NCBI RefSeq assembly: GCF_016495865.1
Contig: NZ_CP054706.1
Span: 496,001-560,000, forward strand
Direction: 5' to 3'
From: Salicibibacter cibi
GTDB taxonomy: Bacteria; Bacillota; Bacilli; Bacillales; Marinococcaceae
Length of the DNA stretch: 64,000 nucleotides
Below the pieces are notes generated by a model, which did not search any database, was not told where the DNA came from, and worked only from the letters and a program-made list of their open reading frames with translations. Below are positions 53,461 to 62,378 of the stretch, piece by piece. A program made the position numbers and the translations under genes. Within the stretch, counting starts at the first letter, position 1. Each line of letters opens with the position of its first letter.

Positions 53461-55473
53461 ATGAAAGAAAAACGTTGGCGTCCGGGGATGGCCATAGCAA
53501 CTTCTTTTATGCTCGTCGCCTCGACGGCAATCGCGGGTCCCGGTACGGATAAAACCGCTGCTTCCGAGGATCCATTGGTTGATGAGGGAGAGGACGGCAT
53601 GGTGTCGACATCCCATGCTCTGGCTTCTGAAGTTGGAGAAGAAATGCTGGCAAGAAACGCGAATGCAGTTGATACGGCCATTGCTGTTCATTTTGCCTTG
53701 AATGTTGCGGAACCGATGATGTCCGGAATGGGTGGCGGCGGTTTCATGATGGTCTATGATGCCGAAGAAGACGATACGACGATCGTGAACAGCCGGGAAC
53801 GAGCTCCCGCCGGTGCCGATCCGGATATGTTTCTGGATGAAGACGGCAATGAAATTCCTTTTGATGAAAGAGTGACCAGTGGTGATTCGGTTGGCGTCCC
53901 CGGCACTCTGGATGGTTTGATGACGGCCAGTGAAAAATGGGGGTCCGTTGATTTCGAAACGCTGATGGAACCGGCGATTGAACTGGCCGATGAAGGCTTT
54001 GAAATCGATGGTCAGTTAGCGAACGCGATCGATAGTAATCAGGATAAATTATCGCAAAGCGCAGCCGAGGATGTTTTTTTGCCTGAAGGTGAGCCTTTAC
54101 AGGAAGGGGATCACCTCGTCCAGGAAGACTTGGCTGATACGATGCAACTCATTCAAGACGAAGGACTGGAAGTTTTTTATGATGGTGAGATTGGACAGGC
54201 CATTGCCGATACCGTCCAGGAGTTCGACGGCAGTATGACGATGGATGACTTTCGCAATTATGAGGCGGACATCGATGAACCGGTTTGGGGAGAGTATCAA
54301 GGATATGACATCGCGAGCATGCCCCCGCCGAGTTCAGGTGGTTTGACGCTTTTGCAGATGCTCGCTCTTCTGGATGATTTTGATATCGGGCAGTATGGCA
54401 CCCAGGATGCGGAGCGTTATCATCTATTGGCGGAAGTAATGCGTCTCGGTTACGCCGATCGGGGTGAGTATATGGGCGATCCCGAGTTTGTGGACGTTCC
54501 TTTTACAGGGCTGTTGCATCCTGAATACATTGAAGAACGCAGCGCTTTGGTCGATCCCGAAGAAGTCAATGAAGACGTGGAGCCCGGAGATCCCTGGGCC
54601 TACGAAGATCAGGAACCGAGCCATGAATCCGGCGAGGTGGAGGTAGAGGAAGACTCGGGGGAGACTACTCATTTTACAGTCACTGATCAATGGGGCAACA
54701 TGGTCAGTTTCACGACCACGATTGAGCAAGTCTTTGGCTCGGGCATTATGGTTCCCGACTACGGGATTATGCTGAACAATGAGTTGACGGATTTTGACGC
54801 AACTCCCGGCGGGGCCAATGAAGTGGAACCGAACAAACGGCCATTGAGCAGCATGACCCCAACGATTATCTTTGATGACGGTGAACCGTATATGAGCGCT
54901 GGTTCACCGGGAGGAACACAAATTATTAACGCAGTATTTAACGTCGTCAATAATGTTATTGACCATGATATGAGTTTACAAGAAGCGATCGAGGAGCCCC
55001 GTATTCATACGATGGACTATCCCGATATCAGTTGGGAGGAAGGGATTCCTCAAGATGCCCGTGACGAACTGGAAGCGCTTGGCCATGAATTTGACGAGAA
55101 CCCCGGCGGGATCGGTAACGTCCAAAGCATCATCGTTGACCCCGGTGAAGGCGTCTATGAAGGAGTCGCGGATGATAATCGCGAGGGAGCAGCCATCGGG
55201 TTTACCCTGGACAGTGCATCCATGATGACGCTCGTGGAACGTTTTGAAGAGGAGGATGAATTTGAGAATGAGGAAGCGGCCGACGACTTGCATCTTCATT
55301 TAACGTCCGTGAATCATTATGAAAATCAAGGAGACTATGAAAAAGTGGTCCAGCACATGGAAGAAGGGTTTAACGATTTGCTGAACCATCAGCAAGAAAA
55401 TGACCTCATTTCCGATGAAGCTTATGACATTCTCGCTGCCCAAGCCGATACCTTGGTTGAAAAACAACCGTAA
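53461..55473 (+). CDS. ggt: Exported gamma-glutamyltransferase with FIMAH-like domain
   Basis: A 670-residue exported enzyme from ATG 53461, 6 bases after GGGAGG. Residues 1-26 are the signal peptide. The GGT core shows ASEVGEEMLARNANAVDTA, MSGMGGGGFMMVYD, NSRERAPAGA and MPPPSSGGLTLLQMLALLDD. The nucleophile Thr402 is in GETTHFTVTDQWGNMVSFT, at which the chain should cut itself into two subunits. PLSSMTPTIIF and SPGGTQIIN complete the glutamate site. Residues ~588-670 are the FIMAH-like domain. In contrast to the paralogue at 46072, there is no inserted beta-sandwich. Probably removes gamma-linked glutamate from peptides or poly-gamma-glutamate outside the cell. Confidence 0.93.
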   Translation: MKEKRWRPGMAIATSFMLVASTAIAGPGTDKTAASEDPLVDEGEDGMVSTSHALASEVGEEMLARNANAVDTAIAVHFALNVAEPMMSGMGGGGFMMVYDAEEDDTTIVNSRERAPAGADPDMFLDEDGNEIPFDERVTSGDSVGVPGTLDGLMTASEKWGSVDFETLMEPAIELADEGFEIDGQLANAIDSNQDKLSQSAAEDVFLPEGEPLQEGDHLVQEDLADTMQLIQDEGLEVFYDGEIGQAIADTVQEFDGSMTMDDFRNYEADIDEPVWGEYQGYDIASMPPPSSGGLTLLQMLALLDDFDIGQYGTQDAERYHLLAEVMRLGYADRGEYMGDPEFVDVPFTGLLHPEYIEERSALVDPEEVNEDVEPGDPWAYEDQEPSHESGEVEVEEDSGETTHFTVTDQWGNMVSFTTTIEQVFGSGIMVPDYGIMLNNELTDFDATPGGANEVEPNKRPLSSMTPTIIFDDGEPYMSAGSPGGTQIINAVFNVVNNVIDHDMSLQEAIEEPRIHTMDYPDISWEEGIPQDARDELEALGHEFDENPGGIGNVQSIIVDPGEGVYEGVADDNREGAAIGFTLDSASMMTLVERFEEEDEFENEEAADDLHLHLTSVNHYENQGDYEKVVQHMEEGFNDLLNHQQENDLISDEAYDILAAQADTLVEKQP

Positions 55474-55540
55474 TGTGGAATAGCTATGTTCTGCGGCCGG
55501 CGATCATAGAGAACAAATTTTTGCTAAAGGAGCGTTAGTT

Positions 55541-57175
55541 ATGAGAATGGTAGTCAGCATTCTATGCATTTTTTCCGTATCCTTTGCCTTTCCCGGAATG
55601 TCTTTGGCCAACGACCAGGGCATTCACTATCAATCTACTGTGGTAGACAGCCATGTCGACACGTTTATGCATGCGTTGGATGAGACGACTTGGTTGCCGG
55701 AAACGGACATCGGGGAAGAAACATCGTTTGACTTCGACATTCCGAAAGGGCAAGAAGGCGGGTTGGATGTTCCATATCTGGCGGCTTATACACCGGGATA
55801 TTATGAAAATACGCCGCGTAGCATTAGCGAGACGCTGGCCAAGATCAACGGCCTTTATTGGACGGAAGCCAACAACCCGGACGAGATTAGCATAAGCCCG
55901 TCCTATGAAGACATCGAACAAGCGGTGCAGGATGAAAGAATAGCTGCCGTGCCAACGATTGAAGGCGGATATTCCATGGAAGAAGAAAATGCGATTGAGC
56001 TTTTGCACCAATACGATGATTTAGGGGTAAAAGCGCTCGGATTTACGTGGAATACTTCCAATGCGCTGGGTGAAGGCGCTGACCGAGTATACGATGATCC
56101 CGATGAAACACCTTCCGAAGGCGGGCTAACAGACCTGGGTGAAGAAGTGGTCGAAGAGATGAATGACATTGGGATGATGATTGATGTCTCGCATATGGCC
56201 AGGACAACGTTCTGGGATGTGATCGAAGTTTCCGAAGAACCGATCATTGCCAGTCATTCGGGTGTGAATGCTTTGCACGACCATCAACGGAACCTTACCG
56301 ATGAGCAGTTGGAAGCTTTGGCTGACAACGGCGGTGTGTTAGGGGTCGTGTTTTACCCTGCATTTTTAACCGATGAATCGGAGGGTTACGTGGATGATAT
56401 CGTCGACCATATCGATCACGCCGTTGATGTCATGGGCGTGGATCATGTCGCGTTAGGGTCGGATTTCGATGGTGCGGACATGCCGGAAGATCTTCAAGAT
56501 GCATCCGAATTCTATAAAATTACCGATGAACTTGAGAATAGAGACTACTCAGAAGAAGATATCGAGAAAATACTGGGCCAAAACCATCTGCGGGTTCTGG
56601 AAGAAGTGGAGCAAAATGAAGAAGATGCCGATACAGGCGTAACCATAACCCCCGCGCTGGAGATGGGCGAGGAGTTGGCAGATAACACTCCAATTTTGCA
56701 GGCAGACATTGAAGGGGGAGAAGCCGATGAGGGCGACTTCCGTATCATCGTTGATGGCATCGATTATGAACCTGATGAGTTTGATGAAGAAACAGGCACA
56801 TTATCGGTGGAACTGGATGGGCCGTTAAAAGAACGCTTCCATGTCGTTACGTTTGAAGGAACAACGGAGGACGGAGAAACGGAAAGAGAGACAAAAATCT
56901 TTTACGTCGATACAAGTGTCGATAACATGAAAACGCTTGTTGAGCATTTTGAAGAAGAAGGTGCATTCGAAAATGATGACGTCGTCCGATCGCTGAATCT
57001 TCACTTGACGACCATGGGGCAATTCGAAGATCAAGAAGAAACAGACAAAGTCATCCAACACACGGAAGGCTTTCAGGATCTCCTCGACCAGCAGCGAGAA
57101 AACGAATTGATTTCCGAGACGGCGTATAGCATTCTTTCGAATGATGCCGATGTGCTTATGGAGGAATGGCAGTAA
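55541..57175 (+). CDS. Exported membrane-type dipeptidase (M19) with FIMAH-like domain
   Basis: A 544-residue exported enzyme with a signal peptide (residues 1-23). The M19 renal-dipeptidase core spans ~30-370: zinc ligands His38 and Asp40 in VVDSHVDTF, bridging Glu141 in PTIEGGYSM, and His residues in MIDVSHMA and ASHSGVNALHDHQRNL. HVALGSDFDGAD also belongs to the site. Residues ~375-460 form a small acidic beta domain, and ~463-544 the FIMAH-like domain. Enzymes of this family split dipeptides, including those with a D-residue at the C-terminus. This fits degradation of cell-wall peptides together with the neighbouring GGTs. Start behind AAAGGAG. Confidence 0.92.
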   Translation: MRMVVSILCIFSVSFAFPGMSLANDQGIHYQSTVVDSHVDTFMHALDETTWLPETDIGEETSFDFDIPKGQEGGLDVPYLAAYTPGYYENTPRSISETLAKINGLYWTEANNPDEISISPSYEDIEQAVQDERIAAVPTIEGGYSMEEENAIELLHQYDDLGVKALGFTWNTSNALGEGADRVYDDPDETPSEGGLTDLGEEVVEEMNDIGMMIDVSHMARTTFWDVIEVSEEPIIASHSGVNALHDHQRNLTDEQLEALADNGGVLGVVFYPAFLTDESEGYVDDIVDHIDHAVDVMGVDHVALGSDFDGADMPEDLQDASEFYKITDELENRDYSEEDIEKILGQNHLRVLEEVEQNEEDADTGVTITPALEMGEELADNTPILQADIEGGEADEGDFRIIVDGIDYEPDEFDEETGTLSVELDGPLKERFHVVTFEGTTEDGETERETKIFYVDTSVDNMKTLVEHFEEEGAFENDDVVRSLNLHLTTMGQFEDQEETDKVIQHTEGFQDLLDQQRENELISETAYSILSNDADVLMEEWQ

Positions 57176-57241
57176 GAAAATGGTGACATCGCCTTGATAA
57201 GGCGTTCACATAATTAAAATTTTACAGGGAGGAATTTCAAC

Positions 57242-57832
57242 ATGGGAATAAAAAAACAGCTTGGCATGGGTGTGACGACAGCCGTTCTCGGCTTGACGTT
57301 AATCGGTGGGGGAACGTTCGCGTATTTTAGCGACAGTGTCGAAACGAACAATACGTTTGCGGCCGGGACCCTTGATCTGGACGCGGAACCGACAGAAATC
57401 ATTGACGTGGACAACTTGCAACCCGGGGATTCGATGATTCGTGACTTTGAATTGCAGAACAACGGCTCTTTGGACATCGATGCGGTAACATTGGAAACCG
57501 ACTACACAGTGATTGATGCAGAAGGTAATAATACGGAAGATTTCGGGGAGTTCATCGAGGTGGAATTTTTGTATAACGCCGACAATTTAGACGAAGTGAT
57601 TTTCGAAACGACATTGAGTGAGCTTCAGGACATGGAACCGGAGGCGATCAGTGAGCACGTGTTCTATCCGGAGTTGGGCGATGACGGCTTGCCGGTTGAT
57701 GAGTCCCATGACCTCGTCGTGCAATTTAACTTTTTAGGTGACGTTGAAGAAGACTTGAACCAATTCCAGGGCGATTCTTTAGAGCTGGAGTGGACATTTA
57801 CAGCTACGCAAACCGAAGGTGACGAGCAGTAA
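57242..57832 (+). CDS. CalY/TasA-like matrix protein, copy 2
   Basis: A 196-residue paralogue of the protein at 52447, differing at only about a dozen positions, mostly conservative. It has the same SipW-type signal (GGGTFAYFSDS) and acidic mature chain. The upstream AGGGAGGAAT context is also shared, so the duplication included the leader. A small hairpin (CGCCTT/AAGGCG) lies 40 bases before it. SipW at 51808 should process it. It sits between the dipeptidase and the carboxypeptidase genes. Confidence 0.9.
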   Translation: MGIKKQLGMGVTTAVLGLTLIGGGTFAYFSDSVETNNTFAAGTLDLDAEPTEIIDVDNLQPGDSMIRDFELQNNGSLDIDAVTLETDYTVIDAEGNNTEDFGEFIEVEFLYNADNLDEVIFETTLSELQDMEPEAISEHVFYPELGDDGLPVDESHDLVVQFNFLGDVEEDLNQFQGDSLELEWTFTATQTEGDEQ

Positions 57833-57841
57833 AGGACGTAG

Positions 57842-57887
57842 AAGAACTGACTCATGAACATACGTTTACGGTCAGTTCTTTTTTCTA
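57842..57887 (+). terminator. Terminator after calY copy 2
   Basis: AAGAACTGAC and GTCAGTTCTT pair around a 19-base loop and are followed by TTTT. It separates the CalY gene from the M14/M28 gene. Confidence 0.75.
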
Positions 57888-57920
57888 GAAATCTATGAAA
57901 ACGATTTTAAGGAGGCTATT

Positions 57921-60278
57921 ATGAAAAACATGAAATGGAAGATGCCCCCCTCTGCTTTATTTTTCGCATTCTTACTCGCCGGAAGCCCGATGGCAGGAGT
58001 CGCTGCCCAAGAAAATGAAAGCGCGGAGGAGCCTCCGACGACCGGATTTGAAGACAGTGATGGTGAGGAGTGGACGAGCCATGAAGATGAATTGACATTC
58101 CTGGAAGAAGTAGCGGAACAATCGGAGCGTATGACGTATTCCGAGGTCGGGACTTCCGTGGAAGATCGACCATTGCATTTAGTGCAAGTGGGAGATCCGG
58201 AACCGCCAGCGGATGAAGCCATCGCCGATAGTCAAAATATGTTGGTGATCGGTTCACAGCACGGAAATGAACCGGCCGGCCGGGAGATGGCGTTACAGAC
58301 GCTGCGAGACTTGGCATTTACTGATGATGCGGAGTTAGAGGAACAGTTGAGTGAAACGACGATTATGTTCATTCCATCGGCCAATCCGGATGGTCGCGAG
58401 GCAAACACGCGTGAAAATGCGAACGGAGTTGATATTAACCGTGATCATCTCAACCTTGAAGAACCTGAAGGGCAAATCATTGGAGATGTTTTAGAGGAGT
58501 TCTCTCCAGATATTACGGTTGATGCCCATGAAAGACCTTCGGCTACCGGTGATCCTGATATGGAAATGTTGTGGCCGCGCAATCTTAACGCGGATGAAGA
58601 TCTCCGCAATTTAAACCAGGAGATGGTGGAAGACTACTTATTTCCTGATGTTGAGGATGCAGGATTTTCGACCGGCTTGTACGGTGAGCCAGGCGGATCC
58701 GGTGGTGGAGATGAACGGATTTCCCGAAACGTTTTAGGTCTTCGGCACGGAGTGGGTTTGTTGACTGAAACTGCAGGTGAACAAGAACCCGAATATCGGG
58801 TGGATGCCCAGATGGAAACAGTCGAATCAGTGTTGGATTTCTATCGCGAACGAATGGACGAGATTGCCATCGAAGTGAATGAAGCTCCAGAACGTAAAGC
58901 GGCTGCGGGTGAGGAACAATCTGAGCCGTTCTATCTTGACGGGGCGGACAATTGGGAGCCAACCGAAATATTAGACCCTCACGCGTGCGGCTACATGCTT
59001 CATACCTCTCAGGCTGACGATATCGACCGCCATATCGATGGTTTCTCCCTGGAAACGGAAGATGTTGGGGAACACGGCGTTTTTGTCACGATGGGTCAGT
59101 CGATGATGACCGTTATTCCTTTTCTAATGGATGGAGAAGCGACTTACAACGAAGTGAGCGCCATGCCACTGGATGATTGTGAAGATCCGCAAGTCACGGC
59201 TTCCGGCTTACAAACGCTCGTAGGGCAATTCGATGAAGATGGAGAATTCGAAGGGGAAGACGCGTCCCATGACTTGGACATTCATTTGGAAACGGTAAGT
59301 CACTACGAAAACCAGGAAGAGACGGAAAAAGTGATTGAGCATATGGGCGGTTTTCATGATCTTCTCAATCACCAGGTGGATAATGAATTGATTTCCGATG
59401 AAGCTTTTGAGATTTTGAGTACGTTCGCGGATGATCTGATTGCAAACGATGAAACAGTATTTGAGGCTGACCGGGTCATGGACCATGTTGAGCATTTAAG
59501 TGTGGATATCGGCCCACGGGTCGCCGGCACTGCCGAAGAAGCGGAGGCTGCCGATTACATCCAGGATGAGTTTGAAAATCTCGGCTATGAAACGTCTATC
59601 CATGAATTTGAAATCGAGGACGGCGACGAATCACAAAACGTCGTAGCGGTGAAAGAAGCGGAAGACGTGGAAGATCCGGAAATCGTTTATCTCACCGCCC
59701 ACTATGATAGCGTCCCGGAATCTCCGGGAGCGAATGACAACGCCTCGGGAACGGGGAGCCTGATAGAACTTGCACACGTGATGCAAGATACGCCGACGGA
59801 TAAGGAAATCAGATTCGTAGCATTCGGTGCCGAAGAAATTGGGCTGGTTGGGGCATCAGAGTATGTAGACCAGTTGTCCGAGGATGAAATTGATCGCAGT
59901 GAAACGAACTTTAACATGGATATGGTCGGAACAGATTGGGATCCGGCTACGCAGCTATATGTGACCACCGTTGACGGGGAGTCGAATGCCGTATGGGAAT
60001 CTGTAGATGCAGCCGCTGAACGATTAGACTATGAAGACGATCAACGAACACTGCACGAAATGGGTAGATCCGACCACGTTCCTTTTCATGAAGCAGGCAT
60101 TGATGCAGCCCTCTTTATCTGGATGGAACCAGGAACGGAACCGGGAGATGCCGGTGTAGAACCTTGGTATCACACGCCGGAAGACACGATTGATCGTGTG
60201 AGCCCGGATAAGATTCAGCATGTTGGCGACCTGATTGATGAGGCGGTTTCTGATTTTGTGAACGCACAAGATTCATAG
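57921..60278 (+). CDS. Exported two-headed peptidase: M14 carboxypeptidase, FIMAH-like module, M28 aminopeptidase
   Basis: A 785-residue exported protein (signal ~1-29). Residues ~45-330 are a zinc carboxypeptidase of family M14: His114 and Glu117 in SQHGNEPAG, His203 in VDAHERP, NPDGR, DINRDH, and the catalytic Glu283 in LLTETAGE. Residues ~430-512 are the FIMAH-like module. Residues ~518-785 are an M28 aminopeptidase with its full set of metal ligands: LTAHYDSVP, GANDNASGTG, FGAEEIGLVG, NMDMVGTD and YHTPEDT. Having two peptidases of opposite end specificity on one chain with the module between them is unusual. M14 relatives include gamma-D-glutamyl-diaminopimelate peptidases. Start behind AAGGAGG. 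Confidence 0.92.
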   Translation: MKNMKWKMPPSALFFAFLLAGSPMAGVAAQENESAEEPPTTGFEDSDGEEWTSHEDELTFLEEVAEQSERMTYSEVGTSVEDRPLHLVQVGDPEPPADEAIADSQNMLVIGSQHGNEPAGREMALQTLRDLAFTDDAELEEQLSETTIMFIPSANPDGREANTRENANGVDINRDHLNLEEPEGQIIGDVLEEFSPDITVDAHERPSATGDPDMEMLWPRNLNADEDLRNLNQEMVEDYLFPDVEDAGFSTGLYGEPGGSGGGDERISRNVLGLRHGVGLLTETAGEQEPEYRVDAQMETVESVLDFYRERMDEIAIEVNEAPERKAAAGEEQSEPFYLDGADNWEPTEILDPHACGYMLHTSQADDIDRHIDGFSLETEDVGEHGVFVTMGQSMMTVIPFLMDGEATYNEVSAMPLDDCEDPQVTASGLQTLVGQFDEDGEFEGEDASHDLDIHLETVSHYENQEETEKVIEHMGGFHDLLNHQVDNELISDEAFEILSTFADDLIANDETVFEADRVMDHVEHLSVDIGPRVAGTAEEAEAADYIQDEFENLGYETSIHEFEIEDGDESQNVVAVKEAEDVEDPEIVYLTAHYDSVPESPGANDNASGTGSLIELAHVMQDTPTDKEIRFVAFGAEEIGLVGASEYVDQLSEDEIDRSETNFNMDMVGTDWDPATQLYVTTVDGESNAVWESVDAAAERLDYEDDQRTLHEMGRSDHVPFHEAGIDAALFIWMEPGTEPGDAGVEPWYHTPEDTIDRVSPDKIQHVGDLIDEAVSDFVNAQDS

Positions 60279-60674
60279 TTAGAGGAGCATTCCTGGATTT
60301 AATTATAGCCTCTCTGCTGTGTGAAAAAAGAAGTAGCCAGCGGGGCTACGGTTTTAGATTTAAATTTTCTTAGTCCTTTTCGGCTCTTCACCAAAATCTA
60401 TGGCTGACAAACTAGGGGCAATTATGATTGGTAGTGACCGCTACGGAAAAAACACTACGCTTTCCGTGGGCACCGAGCTCAGCCTCCTCGGAAAAAAAGA
60501 CGTTCGCTTTTTTCCTGCGGGGTCTTCGCCCTGCGCTTTCCCACAGGAGTCTACGTGTTTTTCCTTCGCTCGCTAGTGGTATAACCATATTTAATCACGA
60601 ATATCAACCATTGATTTTAGTGTTGACCCTCCTTTTCTAGAAAAATATGAAAATCGCTGTTAGGAGAGTTTTGG
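60279..60674. other. Intergenic region with terminator and structured repeat
   Basis: It starts with a terminator for the M14/M28 gene: GTAGCC / GGCTAC around AGCGG at 60334-60350, then GGTTTTAG. From 60453 to 60556 lies a densely folded stretch: outer arms GTGGG (60466) and CCCAC (60540), with inner hairpins CCGAG/CTCGG, GGAAAAAA/TTTTTTCC and GCGGGG/CCCTGC. It resembles dispersed intergenic repeats I recall from alkaliphilic Bacillus genomes. Just before the next gene, 60630-60655 repeats the upstream motif seen at 49010 and 57878. No open frame is supported. Confidence 0.55.
60453..60556. repeat. Multi-hairpin REP-like intergenic repeat
   Basis: Outer arms near CACTACGCTTTCCGTGGG and the opposing CCCACAGGAGTCTACGTG enclose three short hairpins. 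The sequence style (GAGCTCAGCCTCCTCGG, CCTGCGGGGTCTTCG, CACAGGAGTCTACG) is that of a repeat found many times between genes in alkaliphilic Bacillaceae, from memory. Only one copy is present in this window. Confidence 0.5.
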
Positions 60675-62222
60675 ATGAAAGTAGGATATTGGAAGATGAC
60701 TCCTACGGTTTTGTTTTTCTCTTTATTGCTCATCATAAGCCCAATGGCAGGCGTTTCAGCTCAAGAAAATGAATCCGAAAAAAACCTTCCAACGACCGGA
60801 TTCGAAGATAGCGATGGAGAAGAATGGACGAGTCATGAAGATGAATTGACATTCCTGGAAGAAGTAGCGGAACAATCGGAGCGCATGACGTATTCCGAGA
60901 TCGGAACATCATTGGAAAACCGACCATTGCATTTAGTGCAAGTGGGAGATCCGGAACCGCCATCGGATGAACAGATTGCAGATGGAAACAATATGTTGGT
61001 GATTGGTTCGCAACATGGAAATGAGCCTGCCGGTCAGGAGATGGCCTTGCAGTTGTTGAGAGATTTGGCATTTACGGATGATCCAAAACTAGTGGAGCAG
61101 TTGAACGAAGCAACGATCATGTTTATCCCAACGGCAAACCCAGACGGTCGTGCGGCCGACATTCGAGGTAATGCTAATGAGGTAGATATTAATCGTGATC
61201 ATCTCAACTTGGAAGAGCCTGAAGTGCAAGTCATTGCGGATGTCTTAGAAGAGTTCTCCCCAGATATCATGGTTGATGCGCATGAAAGGCCTAGTGCAGC
61301 AGGAGATCCTGATATGGAAATGCAGTGGGTGCGTAATCTAAACGTTGATGATCCATTACGAGAATTAAATGAGGAAATGGTTGAAGATAATTTGCGTCCA
61401 GATGTTGAAGAAGCTGGCTTCTCAACGGGTCTTTATGGCGATGCCACTGAGACTACTCTCGGACTCGAGACTGTATTATCGCAAATGGCAGGATTGCGGC
61501 ATGGGTTAGGTCTGTTGACTGAATCAGCCGGCGAGCAAGACCCGGAATACCGAGTAGAAGTACAGATGGAAACGCTTGAATCCACCTTGGAGTTTTACCA
61601 TGAGCGGATAGAAGATATTACAACTGTTGTCGATGAAGCGCCAGATCGAAAAGCAACGGATGGCGAAACCCAAAATGAGCCATTTTATTTTGACGGGGCA
61701 GATATACGGGAACCGGATGAAGCTGATATATTAAACCCTCACGCGTGTGGCTACATGCTTCATACCTCTCAGGCTGAGGATATCGACCGCCATATCGATG
61801 CTTTTTCCCTGGAAACGGAAGAGGTGGATGAGCACGGGATATTTGTCACGATGGGTCAGTCGATGATGACCGTTATTCCTTTTCTGATGGATGGACAAGC
61901 GACTTACAACGAAGTGAGCGCCATGCCACTGGATGATTGTGAAGATCCGCAAGTCTCGGCTTCCGGCTTACAAACGCTCGTAGGGCAATTCGATGAAGAC
62001 GGAGAGTTCGAGGGGGATGACGCTTCCCATGACTTGGATATTCATTTGGAAGCGGTAAGTCACTATGAAAACCAGGAAGAAACGGAAAAAGTGATTGAGC
62101 ATATGGACGGCCTTCATGATCTTCTCAATCACCAGGTGGATAATGAATTGATTTCCGATGAAGCTTTTGAGATTTTGAGTACGTTTGCTGATGACCTGCT
62201 TGAAAACTATGATGAAGTTTGA
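60675..62222 (+). CDS. Exported M14 carboxypeptidase with FIMAH-like domain
   Basis: A 515-residue paralogue of the N-terminal two thirds of the protein at 57921. It has a signal peptide (residues 1-30), the M14 domain (SQHGNEPAGQEM, NPDGRAADIR, DINRDH, VDAHERP, LLTESAGEQ with the catalytic Glu) and the FIMAH-like module at ~432-513. Stretches of the DNA, such as 61740-62180, are nearly identical to the first copy. The frame stops at TGA 62220-62222, exactly where the M28 domain starts in the paralogue. Remnants of that domain follow out of frame, so this is a shortened copy. It should still have carboxypeptidase activity. Start behind AGGAGAG. Confidence 0.92.
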   Translation: MKVGYWKMTPTVLFFSLLLIISPMAGVSAQENESEKNLPTTGFEDSDGEEWTSHEDELTFLEEVAEQSERMTYSEIGTSLENRPLHLVQVGDPEPPSDEQIADGNNMLVIGSQHGNEPAGQEMALQLLRDLAFTDDPKLVEQLNEATIMFIPTANPDGRAADIRGNANEVDINRDHLNLEEPEVQVIADVLEEFSPDIMVDAHERPSAAGDPDMEMQWVRNLNVDDPLRELNEEMVEDNLRPDVEEAGFSTGLYGDATETTLGLETVLSQMAGLRHGLGLLTESAGEQDPEYRVEVQMETLESTLEFYHERIEDITTVVDEAPDRKATDGETQNEPFYFDGADIREPDEADILNPHACGYMLHTSQAEDIDRHIDAFSLETEEVDEHGIFVTMGQSMMTVIPFLMDGQATYNEVSAMPLDDCEDPQVSASGLQTLVGQFDEDGEFEGDDASHDLDIHLEAVSHYENQEETEKVIEHMDGLHDLLNHQVDNELISDEAFEILSTFADDLLENYDEV

Positions 62223-62345
62223 CGTTGACTGGGCCATGGACCATATCGAATATAGAAGTGTGGATATCAGTCCGCGTGTTGTAGGCAGTGACGAAGAAGT
62301 AAAATGCCAGATTATCTCACAAAAAACGGAATCGAATGCCGGAAA
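62223..62345 (+). pseudogene. Remnant of the M28 domain lost from the preceding gene
   Basis: Read in the shifted frame, the DNA gives DVDWAMDHIEYRSVDISPRVVGSDEE, in short pieces matching RVMDHVEHLSVDIGPRVAGTAEE at the start of the M28 domain of the 785-residue paralogue. The similarity then fades after about 35 codons and the catalytic part is missing. This shows a deletion plus a frameshift after tandem duplication. Confidence 0.8.
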
Positions 62346-62378
62346 TCTGGCACATATTTTTAAAAAGGTGGTCATTCC

